Assembly: GCA_020627825.1 (NCBI GenBank)
Contig: JAHDGD010000003.1
Coordinates: forward strand, 1 to 64,000
Direction: 5' to 3'
Origin: Saprospiraceae bacterium
Lineage (GTDB): Bacteria > Bacteroidota > Bacteroidia > Chitinophagales > Saprospiraceae
DNA: 64,000 nt
Part shown: one piece after another, positions 40,101-48,555 of the stretch
How the letters are laid out: each line of letters opens with the position of its first letter
How positions within the stretch are numbered: the first letter of the stretch is position 1
Position numbers and translations under genes: made by a program
The notes under the pieces: generated by a model
The model's input: the letters and a program-made list of their open reading frames with translations, nothing else
Told to the model about the DNA's origin: nothing
Databases searched by the model: none

Positions 40101-41935
40101 ATTGGTGCGCCATCAAATGTATAGGTTACATCAAAAGGACCAGTTCCACTTAAAGCAAATACAATATCAGGAAGGTCATCTCCTTCACAATAATTCTCAG
40201 TAATATCTGAATTTGGGATTGTAACTTCTGGATTATCAAAAATACTTACTATACCGTCATCAGCTAATGAAGCAATACATCCTTCAGCTGTAGTAGCTTC
40301 TACTGTATAAGTTGTTTCACTAGCAGGTGCAGAAATTGTAATTTCAAGTGGATTTTCACCTGAACTTGTAACTGGAGACCCAACATCTATGCCTCCTTCT
40401 TGTACTTGATAAGAAACACCCGATTCACTATTAGCAATTTGAATAACAGCATCTGTTTCACCTGCACAAATATCAACTCCATTCACATCTAATGTAATAT
40501 CTGGAAGCGGATTTTCTATTACTGTAATGCTATTACTCATATAACCTGCACCTGTTACACATCCATTAACATCTGCTATGGAAGTAATTACATATTCACC
40601 AGGAGCAGCTCCTACGATTGTAAAAGGACTCATCGTATTATTTACTGTTGTAGGACTACTTCCATCAATCGTATATACAATTGAGAAAGGTGAACTACCA
40701 CTGAATTCAAAACTTATATCTGGAGCTGTTTCTCCTTCACAATATTCTTCTGTAATATCCATTGAGGGTACGGTAACATCAGGAGCTGAAAACTCAACAA
40801 CTGTTATACTATTACTCATAAAACCAGGAGGAGTTGTACAACCATTCATATCAGTTACATCCGTTATAACGTATTCTCCTGGACCTGCACCTGCAATTAC
40901 AAAAGGACTAATTGCATTCGTAACGGTAGTTGAACTACCCCCATCTATTGTATACGTTACAGAATAAGGAGATGAGCCGCTTAATTCAAAACTTATATCA
41001 GGTGCATCATTTCCAACACAATACTCTTCTGTCTCGTTCGTCGTTGGCATTGTTACATCTGGTAATTCATGAACTGTAACAGTTAGTGTTAGTTCATCTG
41101 CAGCATAAGTAGTGATACAACCGTTTTCATCTTCAATCTGTGTTATTTCATATTCGAATATTCCAGCCACATTTGTAGGTACATCTAAATCCTCCTCATT
41201 GTTATTTCCAGGAGAACTATCTAGTGTTTGGACGGGACCATCATTAATCGTATAACTAAATAAATATGGATTATTGCCATCTGCACCTGTGAACGTTATA
41301 GTGGGTTGCGGATCGTTTAAACAAACTTCAGAATCATCCACACTGAAAGATGCTGTTGGTGAATTATACAAACTAACAATACCTGTATCCGTTAAGGTGT
41401 CAACACATCCTTCAGGTGTTGTCGCTTCTACAAAATAAGTAGTTTGCATTGCAGGTGTATTAAATGATATAATTAAAGGATCCTCACCTGTACTCGTAAC
41501 TGGTGATTCAAATGGCACATCATTTGCTATTAATTGGTAGGAAACTCCACTTTCAGAATTAGAAATTTCAACTTGAGCCATTCCTCCAGGACAAGCATCA
41601 GGAGCATCCACAGCAAGTCCATCATTAGGCAATGGATTAACCGTATAATTTTCTGTGTGAGATGTTGAACCATCTCCAGCATCGCCAACAGAAATGGTAA
41701 TGTCTGCTGACATGGTCAGGGTTAATGTTTCTCCAGTAAAGGTGGTTACTCCCCCGCCTGTGTCGTATTCCCAATCTGTCGTTGTGTTTCCACAGGTTGC
41801 TGTAAATGTTATTTCATCGCCTTCGCAAAAAGGCCCATCAGGCATGATGTCGGTGCATTGTCCTGAAACTGATTGGCTAACTAGTAGGTAAAAGCAGATA
41901 GCTAGAAAAGATAGACGTTGTAGATTCTTTCCCAT
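34160..41935 (-). CDS. Giant secreted repeat adhesin-like protein with T9SS sorting domain
   Basis: 2591 aa, first gene of the long minus-strand run. A signal peptide (ending S-V-S-G-Q) precedes many Ig/PKD-like units. At least five copies of an about 90-residue repeat, each with a single Cys early (EEYC, ENYC, LEYC) and an 'NGC' or 'DAC' later followed by 'Y/FMSNSITV', occupy about residues 291-770 and one later site. A T9SS type A domain closes the protein (YLLYPNPNDGQ..GLYILKVFNENGE). It is paralogous to the next gene. Likely a filamentous surface adhesin; the ligand is unknown. Confidence 0.86.
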   Translation of the reverse strand: MGKNLQRLSFLAICFYLLVSQSVSGQCTDIMPDGPFCEGDEITFTATCGNTTTDWEYDTGGGVTTFTGETLTLTMSADITISVGDAGDGSTSHTENYTVNPLPNDGLAVDAPDACPGGMAQVEISNSESGVSYQLIANDVPFESPVTSTGEDPLIISFNTPAMQTTYFVEATTPEGCVDTLTDTGIVSLYNSPTASFSVDDSEVCLNDPQPTITFTGADGNNPYLFSYTINDGPVQTLDSSPGNNNEEDLDVPTNVAGIFEYEITQIEDENGCITTYAADELTLTVTVHELPDVTMPTTNETEEYCVGNDAPDISFELSGSSPYSVTYTIDGGSSTTVTNAISPFVIAGAGPGEYVITDVTDMNGCTTPPGFMSNSITVVEFSAPDVTVPSMDITEEYCEGETAPDISFEFSGSSPFSIVYTIDGSSPTTVNNTMSPFTIVGAAPGEYVITSIADVNGCVTGAGYMSNSITVIENPLPDITLDVNGVDICAGETDAVIQIANSESGVSYQVQEGGIDVGSPVTSSGENPLEITISAPASETTYTVEATTAEGCIASLADDGIVSIFDNPEVTIPNSDITENYCEGDDLPDIVFALSGTGPFDVTYTFDGAPISLSGVSSPITIFDAAAGEYIVTSILDANGCMTDPSYMSNSITVVQNDAPEVTMPAANETLEYCSADTGPDVTFEISGASPFSVTYTVDGINPTVVTNVTSPFTLADPGPGVYVITSITDMDACSTAGGYMSSSITVVENLSPMPMIMVSPQQTEFCEDETFILSITGLPGATGDYSYDWELDGSQVSTTELVTVMNAMESDEGTYALTVTDMASMCTGTAEVAIVINPLPDAMIDVAETSGASSNDGIICNEDDVVLTASGGVMYEWNEGLGTNPVQAISPSSTTTYIVTVTDSEGCESTAETTITVNDLPTLDIDTEGVMCSADLSTYSVPFTSNGTVTSDFGTVSGNMVVGIDTMNNVTITATSSENCIVSTLVVAPNCLCPDIEGATNTSTDQDACFGSQNPELSVSVPSGLNVNWYLEEPSDGTPISMVNTLTPDVTAVGEYTYYVETVDPVSGCVSIPRLEIEFEIYALPSVNLAAAGPFCVDADPVDLTGLPSGGTFSGDGITNSSSGTFDPTIAGVGTTTITYTYIDENGCENDDMIDIVVNDLPDVSITDPGEFCVTDPATQLMGDPSGGIFTGDGITNSAGAFDPSVVGVGTATVTYTFLDGNNCENSTTIDIEINPLAEFSVVDQVCSEDLLTYTIIFNSNASTVLSDFGTVVGNEIQNIPANQDVIVTITSIDNCVFTQSVIAEDCECEEIAKPMPDMNPVAICFGDNNPVLSVTVENGLSANWYLEGSSTPLPMGENTLTYVPTFTDPGIYNYVVFSYDPVSDCQGDSDTLVFIINALPEPQITPEGGEICANGTLTLGLTELYAEYLWTDNSTNATLEVTEAGNYGVIVTDDNGCSEADQVTVTVIDLPEVIDPVIDEEVTYCEGLDVPDITFQISGSGPFEVGYTIDGGNVITENISGNILTIVDPAPGVYEVVSITNTTNNCSTDDGYTSNSIEVVELESPSFTIVKTPIAADLVCNGESFTLSVDIEAGNYTYLWETPLGTFNTDEITFNDASSANEGTYTCTVTNEDTGCESTVSQEIVLSVVEGSVSSSNADNEVCIGSSINLIAEGFSGDVTWLNEELEDVQNDALVTVSPTETTVYEAILSNNFGCEIEVSIEIIVNPLPTPVIETANPYCEDAEVTLSTTESYVSYEWNDGSEESTLTFDADIDETVFSVEVVDENGCIGSDEVMIDVKMRPETGISTPVEIVEALTEVEFSVVQPTSDPDCPIVEYQWFVEGIGIETYQEPQIFNYTFSDEGFFDVCLFILDDCGCLSEAACITMDVAPNGSCSISFPAQENFCAGECSALVANPIPGETATVPIDGHFIIDGIEINNGITLGAPITGVSGLEFTVKDTFFKTDAVFLDSIIVEFSEPGNYPYQFFVNYSNACIRTSGVRSARVQTIPTFEEIIIDTEACFGEKPRIEFELPDGQEDFQLNYTIDGVNQTKDFFGSNNFIEINPPSNMADSVEVQFNIIVNYNPVDQTGFPSGCSTEFDEDPFKIYFLDSISYALTDSCNTDLTEVTYEIELSGGTGMYSINDQDLMGVDTFVSDPPVPSGSVTFFNIVDEGCEDDYPPIILQANTECLTCISFTELAQEIDLDVDITRFACESDTIKLELLQSNGEPAELNLPSGANVIYVVQEASNVLYKENNIILTEIADVTNPTSFSFTIDDASEFVAGETYFVSAYIFPEQGGVFLADSTCNGLSNQPISFLAEPDTELNNLEDDIICSNEFDFQVSFDIDNVTINEFFSSDEENTNVFYIEGDTIALISFDTLTSNQLLLTLQQTAVYNNSEGLFNCVNQDDLVLTIHDGFSPPKDSIIQWPGYLYAYTGDSEEYCYQWGIDEDIIAGEDTRFYIAGEPLEDGEILWIDVWDCDETLCTSRIYFNSFGPPQLVTPDKEIEYLLYPNPNDGQFTLELNGSEEGEFVVMVYNTTGEFISSKSFIKENVNHKEQVSLHDFSAGLYILKVFNENGENEIIKVIKQ
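39680..41065 (-). repeat. About 90-residue protein repeats in the giant adhesin
   Basis: Four copies, in two tandem pairs (about 40514-41065 and 39680-40230) separated by a different domain; a fifth, more diverged copy lies near 37230-37530. Each encodes a Cys early, 'SP.S/D..YTIDG', 'PG.Y/EYVIT' and 'GYMSNSITV'. Confidence 0.7.
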
Positions 41936-42145
41936 TTCAATTATTTTTTGGTTAGTATAAGGTTCTTTAGGGTTTTATATCATTTAAATTCTAAATCGTA
42001 GTCTAAATTCTTTTTACAATACGTGTTTACTCCTTAGAAAATTTCGAAATATCTCAATCTACTCCTCTATTTTATAGGTCGTACTCACCTATTTGTAATT
42101 CGAATGTATTTCCGACAATTTAAAAATTAAATGGTCTTGTAGATT

Positions 42146-44011
42146 CTATTCGAATCCAAATTTTATATCAAATAATGTCATTACATTGTCTTTGTACTTT
42201 ACTGCAAGTCGATCATCCGATGCAAATGTTGTATTACATGTACCTCCATTTTCCAATGCAACTTGTTCTGTTGAAGACATAGGCTCAACAATCAATGTAT
42301 AGGTCTTGCCTGCCTGTAAAATGACTCCAAAATCACCAAACTCTATTGTACTAGGGCCAGGTAATATTTGGACATTATTAATTTTTCTTGTGATGCTTCC
42401 ATCAGCCGCTTTTAGTGTTACTTTCGCCAACGCGACCTTTTGACCATATATCCTTGCATTCATCAATTCCATTCTAACTTTTGGATTCAACGTAATTTCC
42501 GTAACTCCTGAATGGAATTCAGCTTCACTATCCGGACATCTTTGTGATGAACGCAAACCAGATCTTGATGCATCCATAGCAAAAAATTCTGTAGTCGGTG
42601 CAGTTGTTTTAGTTGCACTTGAAGTTTCCGTTTTAGTAACAACTTCTTTAACTGGTTCTGGCTTTGGTTTCGGTTTTTCTTCTACCGTAATCACTTTCGA
42701 TTCACATAAAGCTGATCCTCCATTTACACATAATTTCAATGTGTATTTACCTGCCTTGTCAAATGTTTTACTAAACCGCCTGTTCGTCAGATTCGATTTC
42801 ACTCCGTTTATAAACCATTCTCTTGACTCGACTGCTTCTGCAGGATATGTTTCATCTCTAATCTCTATTGGCTTCCCTACTAAAGTCTTAGAAGCAGAAC
42901 TGATAGAAACTTTTGATACTGTTGGTTTTTTTACCTCTTCTTTTTTAGGTTCTTCTTTCTTTGGTTCTTCTTTCTTTACAACAACAGGAGCAATAACTGG
43001 CTTTTTTCCTTCTTTTACTGTTATTGTTTTTGTTTTGCATTTACTACTATAATTTAAGCATAATTTTACATTATAAGTACCTGCTTTCAAATACGAATAT
43101 TTCACACCTCCTCTTCTCACAGACATTGTGTTTCCATCCCCCCAATCCCACACTTGATTCTTCACAGCCTCTGCAGGTACACTCATATCTTTAAATGATA
43201 TGGTCTCTCCTTCTTCTACAATCGTTTTAGATACGGAAAAATCCACTCTTTCAACTTCTACTTTTTTAGGAGCAGGTTTAGGTACGCTTGCTTGTTGGGT
43301 CGTAGAACTAGTATAGTTTGTTGTAGATTTAGAAGCCGTTGAGGTTGTTTTTGATTGAGTGGCTGGCTTAGAATTATATGAAGTTGAAGATGAGGGCTTG
43401 GAATAACTAGATTGTGCCGCTGGCTCTGGATCAGTTGATGCATATACATCTTCATTTGTCATGACATCTTCAGCATCCATTTCTGTCATTTCTTCCACTT
43501 CTTCCATAGGCTCCACTTCTTCTTCAGCAAAAGGTGTGCTCATATCTGTTTGGTCAGAAAAGTAAATACCTTTACTTACATTCGTATTATCGTTATATTT
43601 TAATATAACAATAGAAGGCCCTACTTCTTCAGAGTAAAAAGTAACTTCTCTTTCATTTGATGGAAGTTCTTCTCCATCAACGTACCATCTTCTTTTTCCA
43701 GAAGGTTCTTTTGCAAATTGACTAATATCTTTAAGATAAATGGTGTCGAAAATATCAACATGAAGGACATGTTCTTTATTTGCTCTATCTTCTTTATAAA
43801 CATCCATAGATACATCTAGTCCGAGACGATCTTTTTTCGGCAATTGCATGGTATTTACCGTAAAATTTATAACATCGGGTCCATCGAAAGCATCAGCTAA
43901 ATTGATGTCTTTTTTATCACTTTTACAAGAGCTTACAGAAAGAATTGCGAACAGACATAATAGAGCTATAGGATTCTTAATTTTCCAATCAAGTTGTTGA
44001 ATCATTATCAT
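42146..44011 (-). CDS. PKD-domain lipoprotein, twin A
   Basis: 621 aa. Lipoprotein signal with S-V-S-S-C lipobox at about residue 29. Order: an N-terminal domain (about 35-150), a Ser/Thr/Lys linker, one PKD domain (about 255-325, WDWGDGNTMS), a Lys/Glu hinge (KKEEPKKEE repeats, about 345-365), a second PKD-like domain with a variant WFING motif, then a conserved C-terminal domain (about 475-621) with NNVQILPGPSTIEFGDF. The same layout and C-terminal domain are in the upstream gene, so the two are duplicates. PKD domains usually bind proteins or sugars; an envelope sensor or scaffold role is a guess. Confidence 0.75.
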   Translation of the reverse strand: MIMIQQLDWKIKNPIALLCLFAILSVSSCKSDKKDINLADAFDGPDVINFTVNTMQLPKKDRLGLDVSMDVYKEDRANKEHVLHVDIFDTIYLKDISQFAKEPSGKRRWYVDGEELPSNEREVTFYSEEVGPSIVILKYNDNTNVSKGIYFSDQTDMSTPFAEEEVEPMEEVEEMTEMDAEDVMTNEDVYASTDPEPAAQSSYSKPSSSTSYNSKPATQSKTTSTASKSTTNYTSSTTQQASVPKPAPKKVEVERVDFSVSKTIVEEGETISFKDMSVPAEAVKNQVWDWGDGNTMSVRRGGVKYSYLKAGTYNVKLCLNYSSKCKTKTITVKEGKKPVIAPVVVKKEEPKKEEPKKEEVKKPTVSKVSISSASKTLVGKPIEIRDETYPAEAVESREWFINGVKSNLTNRRFSKTFDKAGKYTLKLCVNGGSALCESKVITVEEKPKPKPEPVKEVVTKTETSSATKTTAPTTEFFAMDASRSGLRSSQRCPDSEAEFHSGVTEITLNPKVRMELMNARIYGQKVALAKVTLKAADGSITRKINNVQILPGPSTIEFGDFGVILQAGKTYTLIVEPMSSTEQVALENGGTCNTTFASDDRLAVKYKDNVMTLFDIKFGFE

Positions 44012-44180
44012 TTGGTTTTTTGTTGTAATATCAAATGCTAATATAGATTTTTAATTCATAAAGGCATAATAAAATAAAGGAATTAACGGAGGAAATTGTA
44101 TTTTCATAAATGTTCTTTTTCTTTCAAATAAATAAGCTACATGTCTACAATTTAGAGTACAGTAAACACCATAATAATTT

Positions 44181-44196
44181 TGGGCGAAAGCCCAAT
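44181..44196 (-). terminator. GAAA-loop hairpin terminator
   Basis: TTGGGC-GAAA-GCCCAA, an intergenic member of the TTTGGGC palindrome family, 67 bp past the stop of the upstream PKD lipoprotein gene. There is a T-stretch on the minus strand. Confidence 0.55.
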
Positions 44197-44263
44197 TCCC
44201 CTTTTATCCTCTAAGAATTTAAATGCTTGGCGCTATGAATGGAGCAATAACTTTCGAAACGAA

Positions 44264-45988
44264 TTATAAGCAATACTTAATGTCATACATTACAAAAGCT
44301 TTTCCTTGATAATCGACTGTCATATCATCATTTGAATAAATCGGCACTTTACAAGCCGAAGCACTTTCCAAGCCAATACGCTCCCCTTTGAAGCTCTTAG
44401 GTTTTAGTAAAATACTATATGATTTACCTTTTTCCAAAGTAAATGCCAGATCAGCAAATTCTACGGTTGAATAACCCGGCAATACTTGAACATTCTTAAT
44501 TCGCCCGATCTCTACAAACTTATCATCCAACAAAAAGACATCCATATACCCATCGTTTTCCCCATAAATTTCAGCATTTTGCAATTCCAAAGTTTTATGT
44601 GGAACAATATTTATAATGGCATTTCCATAGTGGTAATTCTTATCCGTAGTACATTTATACTTGCTTTTCAAACCAGCTTTACCGTACGTTTGACACATAA
44701 ATCCTTTCGAAGTCTTAGGAGGAATAGGAATGTATTCAATAACTGGTAAACGCTCTTCAGGAACTACAACTTCCTCTTCTGCAACTACCTCTTCGACCAC
44801 CTGTTGTTGATACACATTAATGGTTTTACTCATGCATAAATCTGCTTTTTTATTCAAACACATTTTGATGGTATACGTCCCAGGAGAATCAAAAATATAG
44901 TTGATGGTACGTTGGTGGAAAAATTGCTTTTCTCCATCAATAAACCAAGACCTTGATCGAATAGCTTCATCAGGAAACGATTGATCTTTCATTCTTACTG
45001 GCAATCCTGCCTGCATCTCATTCGGCATGTCAAAGCTCACATTCTGCAACACGACTTCGGCAGCAGAGTTACTTTCTGTCGACTTTGTTTCGATAGTAGA
45101 AACTGATGTGATCTCGCTAGAGGTCTGATTGTATACGTTCTGATTCCTTTGTCTTGTGGATGGCGCTGATTCTGTGGTTTTCGGTCCACTAAAATTGGCT
45201 TCCGCCAAAAGTTCATCTTCTTTTTCTTCGATTAAATTTTCCGCAATGATGCTAGGCGCTTGTGCCTCATTCGAAACAATAATTCTTTTTCGTTTGCAAT
45301 TATTTGTCATGTTAACACATAACTTCACCTCATATACACCTATTTTATCATACGAATATTTCACTTTTTTACCTTTGGTAGGGATAACCGTACCATCTCC
45401 AAAATCCCATAGTCTATTCGTAATTTCATTTTCTGTTTCGGAAATATCCTCTAACACAATGGCTTCCCATTTAGCGGGTTTCGGGTTACTAATTGCAAAG
45501 TCAAATACTTTAAAATATCCAATATCTCCTGTCGTCCCTAAATCATTAGTTGAAGTATTCTCCGAAGAACTATCATCTAATACGCGAATAAACTTTGTCA
45601 CACTTCCTAAAGAACCGTTTTTTAAACTAACTCTATAAATTCCAGGTGTATCAAAACTATAATCAAAGCTTTCTTTATTCTGTGCAATTACTTTTTGAGT
45701 CTGAAAAGATTCACTATCCAAATACCATTCACTCTCCTCTTTCAATTCTGGAACTGTAATATCTTCAAAGTGTATAGTTGAGCCGACTGTCGTAAAGTAT
45801 ATTTTATCCGGATCATTTTTGTACAAAGAAAGTTCCTTTTCACCATAATCTAGGCCTAAAGATTCAAATTCCTGGCCATTAATCAGGTAGTCAACTTGAT
45901 CAGATGAATCGGTGTGTGATTCAGAATTCGAACATGATGTGAAGGCGATGATTGCCGTTAAAAAAAGGATAATGTTGTACCGTTTCAA
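44264..45988 (-). CDS. PKD-domain lipoprotein, twin B
   Basis: 574 aa. Signal with F-T-S-C lipobox (residue 19). An N-terminal domain is followed by a PKD domain (LWDFGDGTVIPT), a low-complexity Ser/Thr/Asn linker, a second PKD-like domain (SWFIDGEK) and the same C-terminal domain as twin A (IKNVQVLPGYSTVEFADL). Gene order and domain order show a tandem duplication. It has an additional Val/Glu-rich hinge (VVEEVVAEEEVVV). Function unknown; outer-membrane or periplasmic anchoring by the lipid is inferred. Confidence 0.75.
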   Translation of the reverse strand: MKRYNIILFLTAIIAFTSCSNSESHTDSSDQVDYLINGQEFESLGLDYGEKELSLYKNDPDKIYFTTVGSTIHFEDITVPELKEESEWYLDSESFQTQKVIAQNKESFDYSFDTPGIYRVSLKNGSLGSVTKFIRVLDDSSSENTSTNDLGTTGDIGYFKVFDFAISNPKPAKWEAIVLEDISETENEITNRLWDFGDGTVIPTKGKKVKYSYDKIGVYEVKLCVNMTNNCKRKRIIVSNEAQAPSIIAENLIEEKEDELLAEANFSGPKTTESAPSTRQRNQNVYNQTSSEITSVSTIETKSTESNSAAEVVLQNVSFDMPNEMQAGLPVRMKDQSFPDEAIRSRSWFIDGEKQFFHQRTINYIFDSPGTYTIKMCLNKKADLCMSKTINVYQQQVVEEVVAEEEVVVPEERLPVIEYIPIPPKTSKGFMCQTYGKAGLKSKYKCTTDKNYHYGNAIINIVPHKTLELQNAEIYGENDGYMDVFLLDDKFVEIGRIKNVQVLPGYSTVEFADLAFTLEKGKSYSILLKPKSFKGERIGLESASACKVPIYSNDDMTVDYQGKAFVMYDIKYCL

Positions 45989-46396
45989 TTTAAATTTATT
46001 TAATAAGGGGTTTAAGGGATGAAGATACGGAGTTTTTGAATAGGAGTCAACAGCTGCCTGTCGGAATTGTAATTATTTTTACAAAAACTTAAGTCAAATA
46101 CAAAGTCACTTTGCTCATTAGATTTCGCATGCTTCCATACATAGATTTTATATATCGACTTAAAATCCAAATTTACATCAAGATTCCATGCTGAATCTAT
46201 GCAATAAAATTTTGCTTTTAACCGAATTAGGTATCGTATGCCTACAAGGAAAAATGGAATTTTCAAAACAATAAAATGAGTTAAATTTTACTGTAAATGG
46301 AGTTTTAAAGGTACGTTTATTTTCAATCAAGTCAAACAAAATTGAATAATTTGCTATTTTTGATTGTAAATATTGAACCTCAAAATACACTAGATT
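45989..46396. promoter_or_regulatory. 408-bp divergent intergenic region with a -7 element
   Basis: Non-coding stretch between divergent genes. TATTTTTG at 46355-46362 is a perfect TAnnTTTG for the plus-strand TerB-like gene, without a clear TTG 19 bp upstream. Short minus-strand reading frames here lack start signals and family similarity, and I regard them as chance. Nothing else is visible. Confidence 0.4.
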
Positions 46397-47374
46397 ATGG
46401 ATTTTGCATACGAAGAAATTTCGAAATATGTATTGGACTACCAAATAGACGGAAACCGAGTAGTTGTTGAATTTCAAAATGAAGCAGGAGAAGTATTTGA
46501 CTCATCTGCTATCATAAAAAGATCAAATACTCTGACATCACAAGTACAACGAAAAGTAGGTCGTATGGCGAAAGCACAAGCGAGAAGACATGCAAGCAGA
46601 ATGGTTCGATCTGCATTAGGTGGGGGCATGCTAGGAAGAATCGGTTCTTCTGTTGCAAGATCTTCTATTTCAAATTCTATGAAATCTGCTGAACCAAGCA
46701 ATCATAATGAAACGGATATTAATGATGCTATTGCGAAAGCTTTCAGAAGAGTTTCGCGAAATTTCGGTGTGAAAAGTTCTAGTGAACGCGTTAGTGGTCG
46801 AGAAAGAAGAGTAAGACAAACTGATAGAAGAGGACGAAATGAAGAAAGAGCATTGTCAAGACATGAAGAACTAAGTTTTCAAGATTATCTTGCAAAACAT
46901 CCCATTCAAAATTTATTTGAACAAGATGTATTATCAAGACTGCTTGTTTCAGTTGCACAAGCCGACGGCAGAATAAGTGAGGATGAGCGAAACTTCATAA
47001 TGGAAGCTTTACCAAAAAAACTAGGATCTATTCAAGATATTGCTGCGAGGGGTGAGATTTCATCAGTAGAAGCTGAGGAATTATCTTCCGAGTCTAAAAA
47101 AAGCATCCTCTTATTGGCTTATGCGGTTGCGTTAGTTGATTTTGATCTAGCACCTTCGGAATCGAGAAAACTTAATGAATTTGGTTCATTATTTGGTTTT
47201 TCGCATGAGGAAATGTCGAGCATTGCGACATTAGCTAAATACGAAACAATGACAAGTGTCATGGATCCATTGATGGCAAAAAACGAACTATATGATGCTG
47301 CAGAAGGAATTGGCTTAACACAATCTGAGGCGGAACGTATGTTGATTCAATTCAAAAAGTCAGTATCTTATTAA
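46397..47374 (+). CDS. TerB-like protein with Arg-rich linker
   Basis: 325 aa. An N-terminal beta-rich segment (1-35) leads into an about 110-residue Arg/Ser-rich, Gly-containing linker (RRHASRMVRSALGGGMLGR; GRERRVRQTDRRGRNEER). The C-terminal half (about 165-320) is helical with VAQADGRISEDE and VALVDFDLAPSE, the two acidic loops of TerB-like domains. The basic linker suggests binding to nucleic acid or anionic membrane. It is followed by a perfect terminator. Its relation to the minus-strand operon downstream is unknown. Confidence 0.7.
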   Translation: MDFAYEEISKYVLDYQIDGNRVVVEFQNEAGEVFDSSAIIKRSNTLTSQVQRKVGRMAKAQARRHASRMVRSALGGGMLGRIGSSVARSSISNSMKSAEPSNHNETDINDAIAKAFRRVSRNFGVKSSSERVSGRERRVRQTDRRGRNEERALSRHEELSFQDYLAKHPIQNLFEQDVLSRLLVSVAQADGRISEDERNFIMEALPKKLGSIQDIAARGEISSVEAEELSSESKKSILLLAYAVALVDFDLAPSESRKLNEFGSLFGFSHEEMSSIATLAKYETMTSVMDPLMAKNELYDAAEGIGLTQSEAERMLIQFKKSVSY

Positions 47375-47434
47375 GCTGCCTTTAAGATTTCTTGTTTTTT
47401 ACTATTGCTTTATGATATACTATTTGAGTAGATA

Positions 47435-47458
47435 TTTTTTGGGCTCGAGCCCAAAAAA
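47435..47458 (+). terminator. Perfect 24-bp palindromic terminator
   Basis: TTTTTTGGGCTCGAGCCCAAAAAA, fully self-complementary, 61 bp after the TerB-like stop codon. The T-runs permit function on either strand. Confidence 0.7.
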
Positions 47459-47602
47459 GCCTTAGAAATGGGCATTTAACCTGACCGCGGATTATAACAA
47501 AACACTCGGTTTAATATAATGTGATCTATTAATAACTCTTTGACAACAAAAAAAATCATCAAATGAATATAAACAGGTACAGCTAGTCTAAGTTCCAGTT
47601 TT

Positions 47603-47623
47603 TTTTGGGCTTAAAGCCCAAAA
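47603..47623 (-). terminator. Terminator of the Ub-like operon
   Basis: TTTTGGGC-TTAAA-GCCCAAAA, 9 bp past the K+ channel stop codon. It marks the end of the seven-gene unit. Confidence 0.75.
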
Positions 47624-47631
47624 TTAAAAGT

Positions 47632-48543
47632 CTAGCTGTTATCCAATTGCGGTTCATGAGCATGTTCCAATCCTCCTCCACAATGTGGGCAAATATGACG
47701 ATGAGTTTCTTCTGGATCTTCTCCTCTATTCTTTCTGTCTTTTTCTTTTTGATCTTTTATCGCTTGAACAAAAGATCCCGATAAAATACCAGTAGGCAAA
47801 GCAACCAGGCCTATTCCTAAAAGTGCAATAACGCCTGCAAGCATCTTTCCCATAGGAGTAACGGGATAAACATCACCATAACCCACTGTTGTGAGGGTGG
47901 CAATGGCCCACCACATCGAAGAATAGATATTTGGAAATTGTTCCGGTTGTTGATCATGTTCTACGGTAAAGATGATGGCAGAAGACAAGACTAATAATAT
48001 ACCAGTAATAAATATCGTAATGAATAGCTTTTCTTTTTCTTCACGAATCACGTCACCTATCATCTGCATAGAACTATTGTAACGATTCAACTTAAAGATT
48101 CTCAATAATCTCATAAGTCTTAAGACTCTAATGAAGCGTAAATCAAGCATTCCCGTTTCTGATGTTCCACCACCTAAATGCTGTGTATAAATTAATATTC
48201 CAAGCTCCAAATAGAATGGCAAAATCGCTAGAAAATCGATAATAGCCATAGGTGAAGTAATATATTTCACCACCGCTTGCCATCTATTCAAATGTGGGTA
48301 TTCTAAACTTGCTGTGTAAATTCTTGCGAGATATTCTAATGTAAAAATGACGACCGCAATAATCTCAAAATTTAAAAAGATCGAATGATATTCTTTGGAC
48401 AATATTGCATCAGATTCTAGAATTACAGCTACTATACTAGCTAAGATTAAAATCATAATTCCAGTGCTCAAATAAGCATTTGCTTGGGAATCTGCTTGAT
48501 TATCGTCGTCTATAAGTCGGAATACTCGTTGTCTGAAGGTCAT
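47632..48543 (-). CDS. Voltage-gated-type K+ channel with C-terminal zinc ribbon
   Basis: 303 aa, six-helix channel. S1 about 24-44, S2 about 58-76, S4 a series of Arg spaced every third residue (RFIRVLRLMRLLRIF, 136-150), pore loop with filter TVGYGD (219-224), S6 about 233-258. The C-terminus ends with CPHC (285-288), HRH and HAH, a possible zinc knuckle not usual for this family. It lies 12 bp after the VWA/FHA gene, last in the operon. K+ flux as the output of the module, or an independent passenger, cannot be decided from sequence. Confidence 0.9.
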   Translation of the reverse strand: MTFRQRVFRLIDDDNQADSQANAYLSTGIMILILASIVAVILESDAILSKEYHSIFLNFEIIAVVIFTLEYLARIYTASLEYPHLNRWQAVVKYITSPMAIIDFLAILPFYLELGILIYTQHLGGGTSETGMLDLRFIRVLRLMRLLRIFKLNRYNSSMQMIGDVIREEKEKLFITIFITGILLVLSSAIIFTVEHDQQPEQFPNIYSSMWWAIATLTTVGYGDVYPVTPMGKMLAGVIALLGIGLVALPTGILSGSFVQAIKDQKEKDRKNRGEDPEETHRHICPHCGGGLEHAHEPQLDNS

Positions 48544-48555
48544 AGGGTATTTATT

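Noticed and set aside
36504-40967. Several plus-strand open frames (100-130 codons) antisense to the giant adhesin
   Set aside because: They mirror the repeat units of the adhesin and share its composition; the minus-strand gene is continuous and well supported.
46012-46477. Two short minus-strand frames in the divergent gap
   Set aside because: No start context, family likeness or codon bias, and one overlaps the TerB-like gene.
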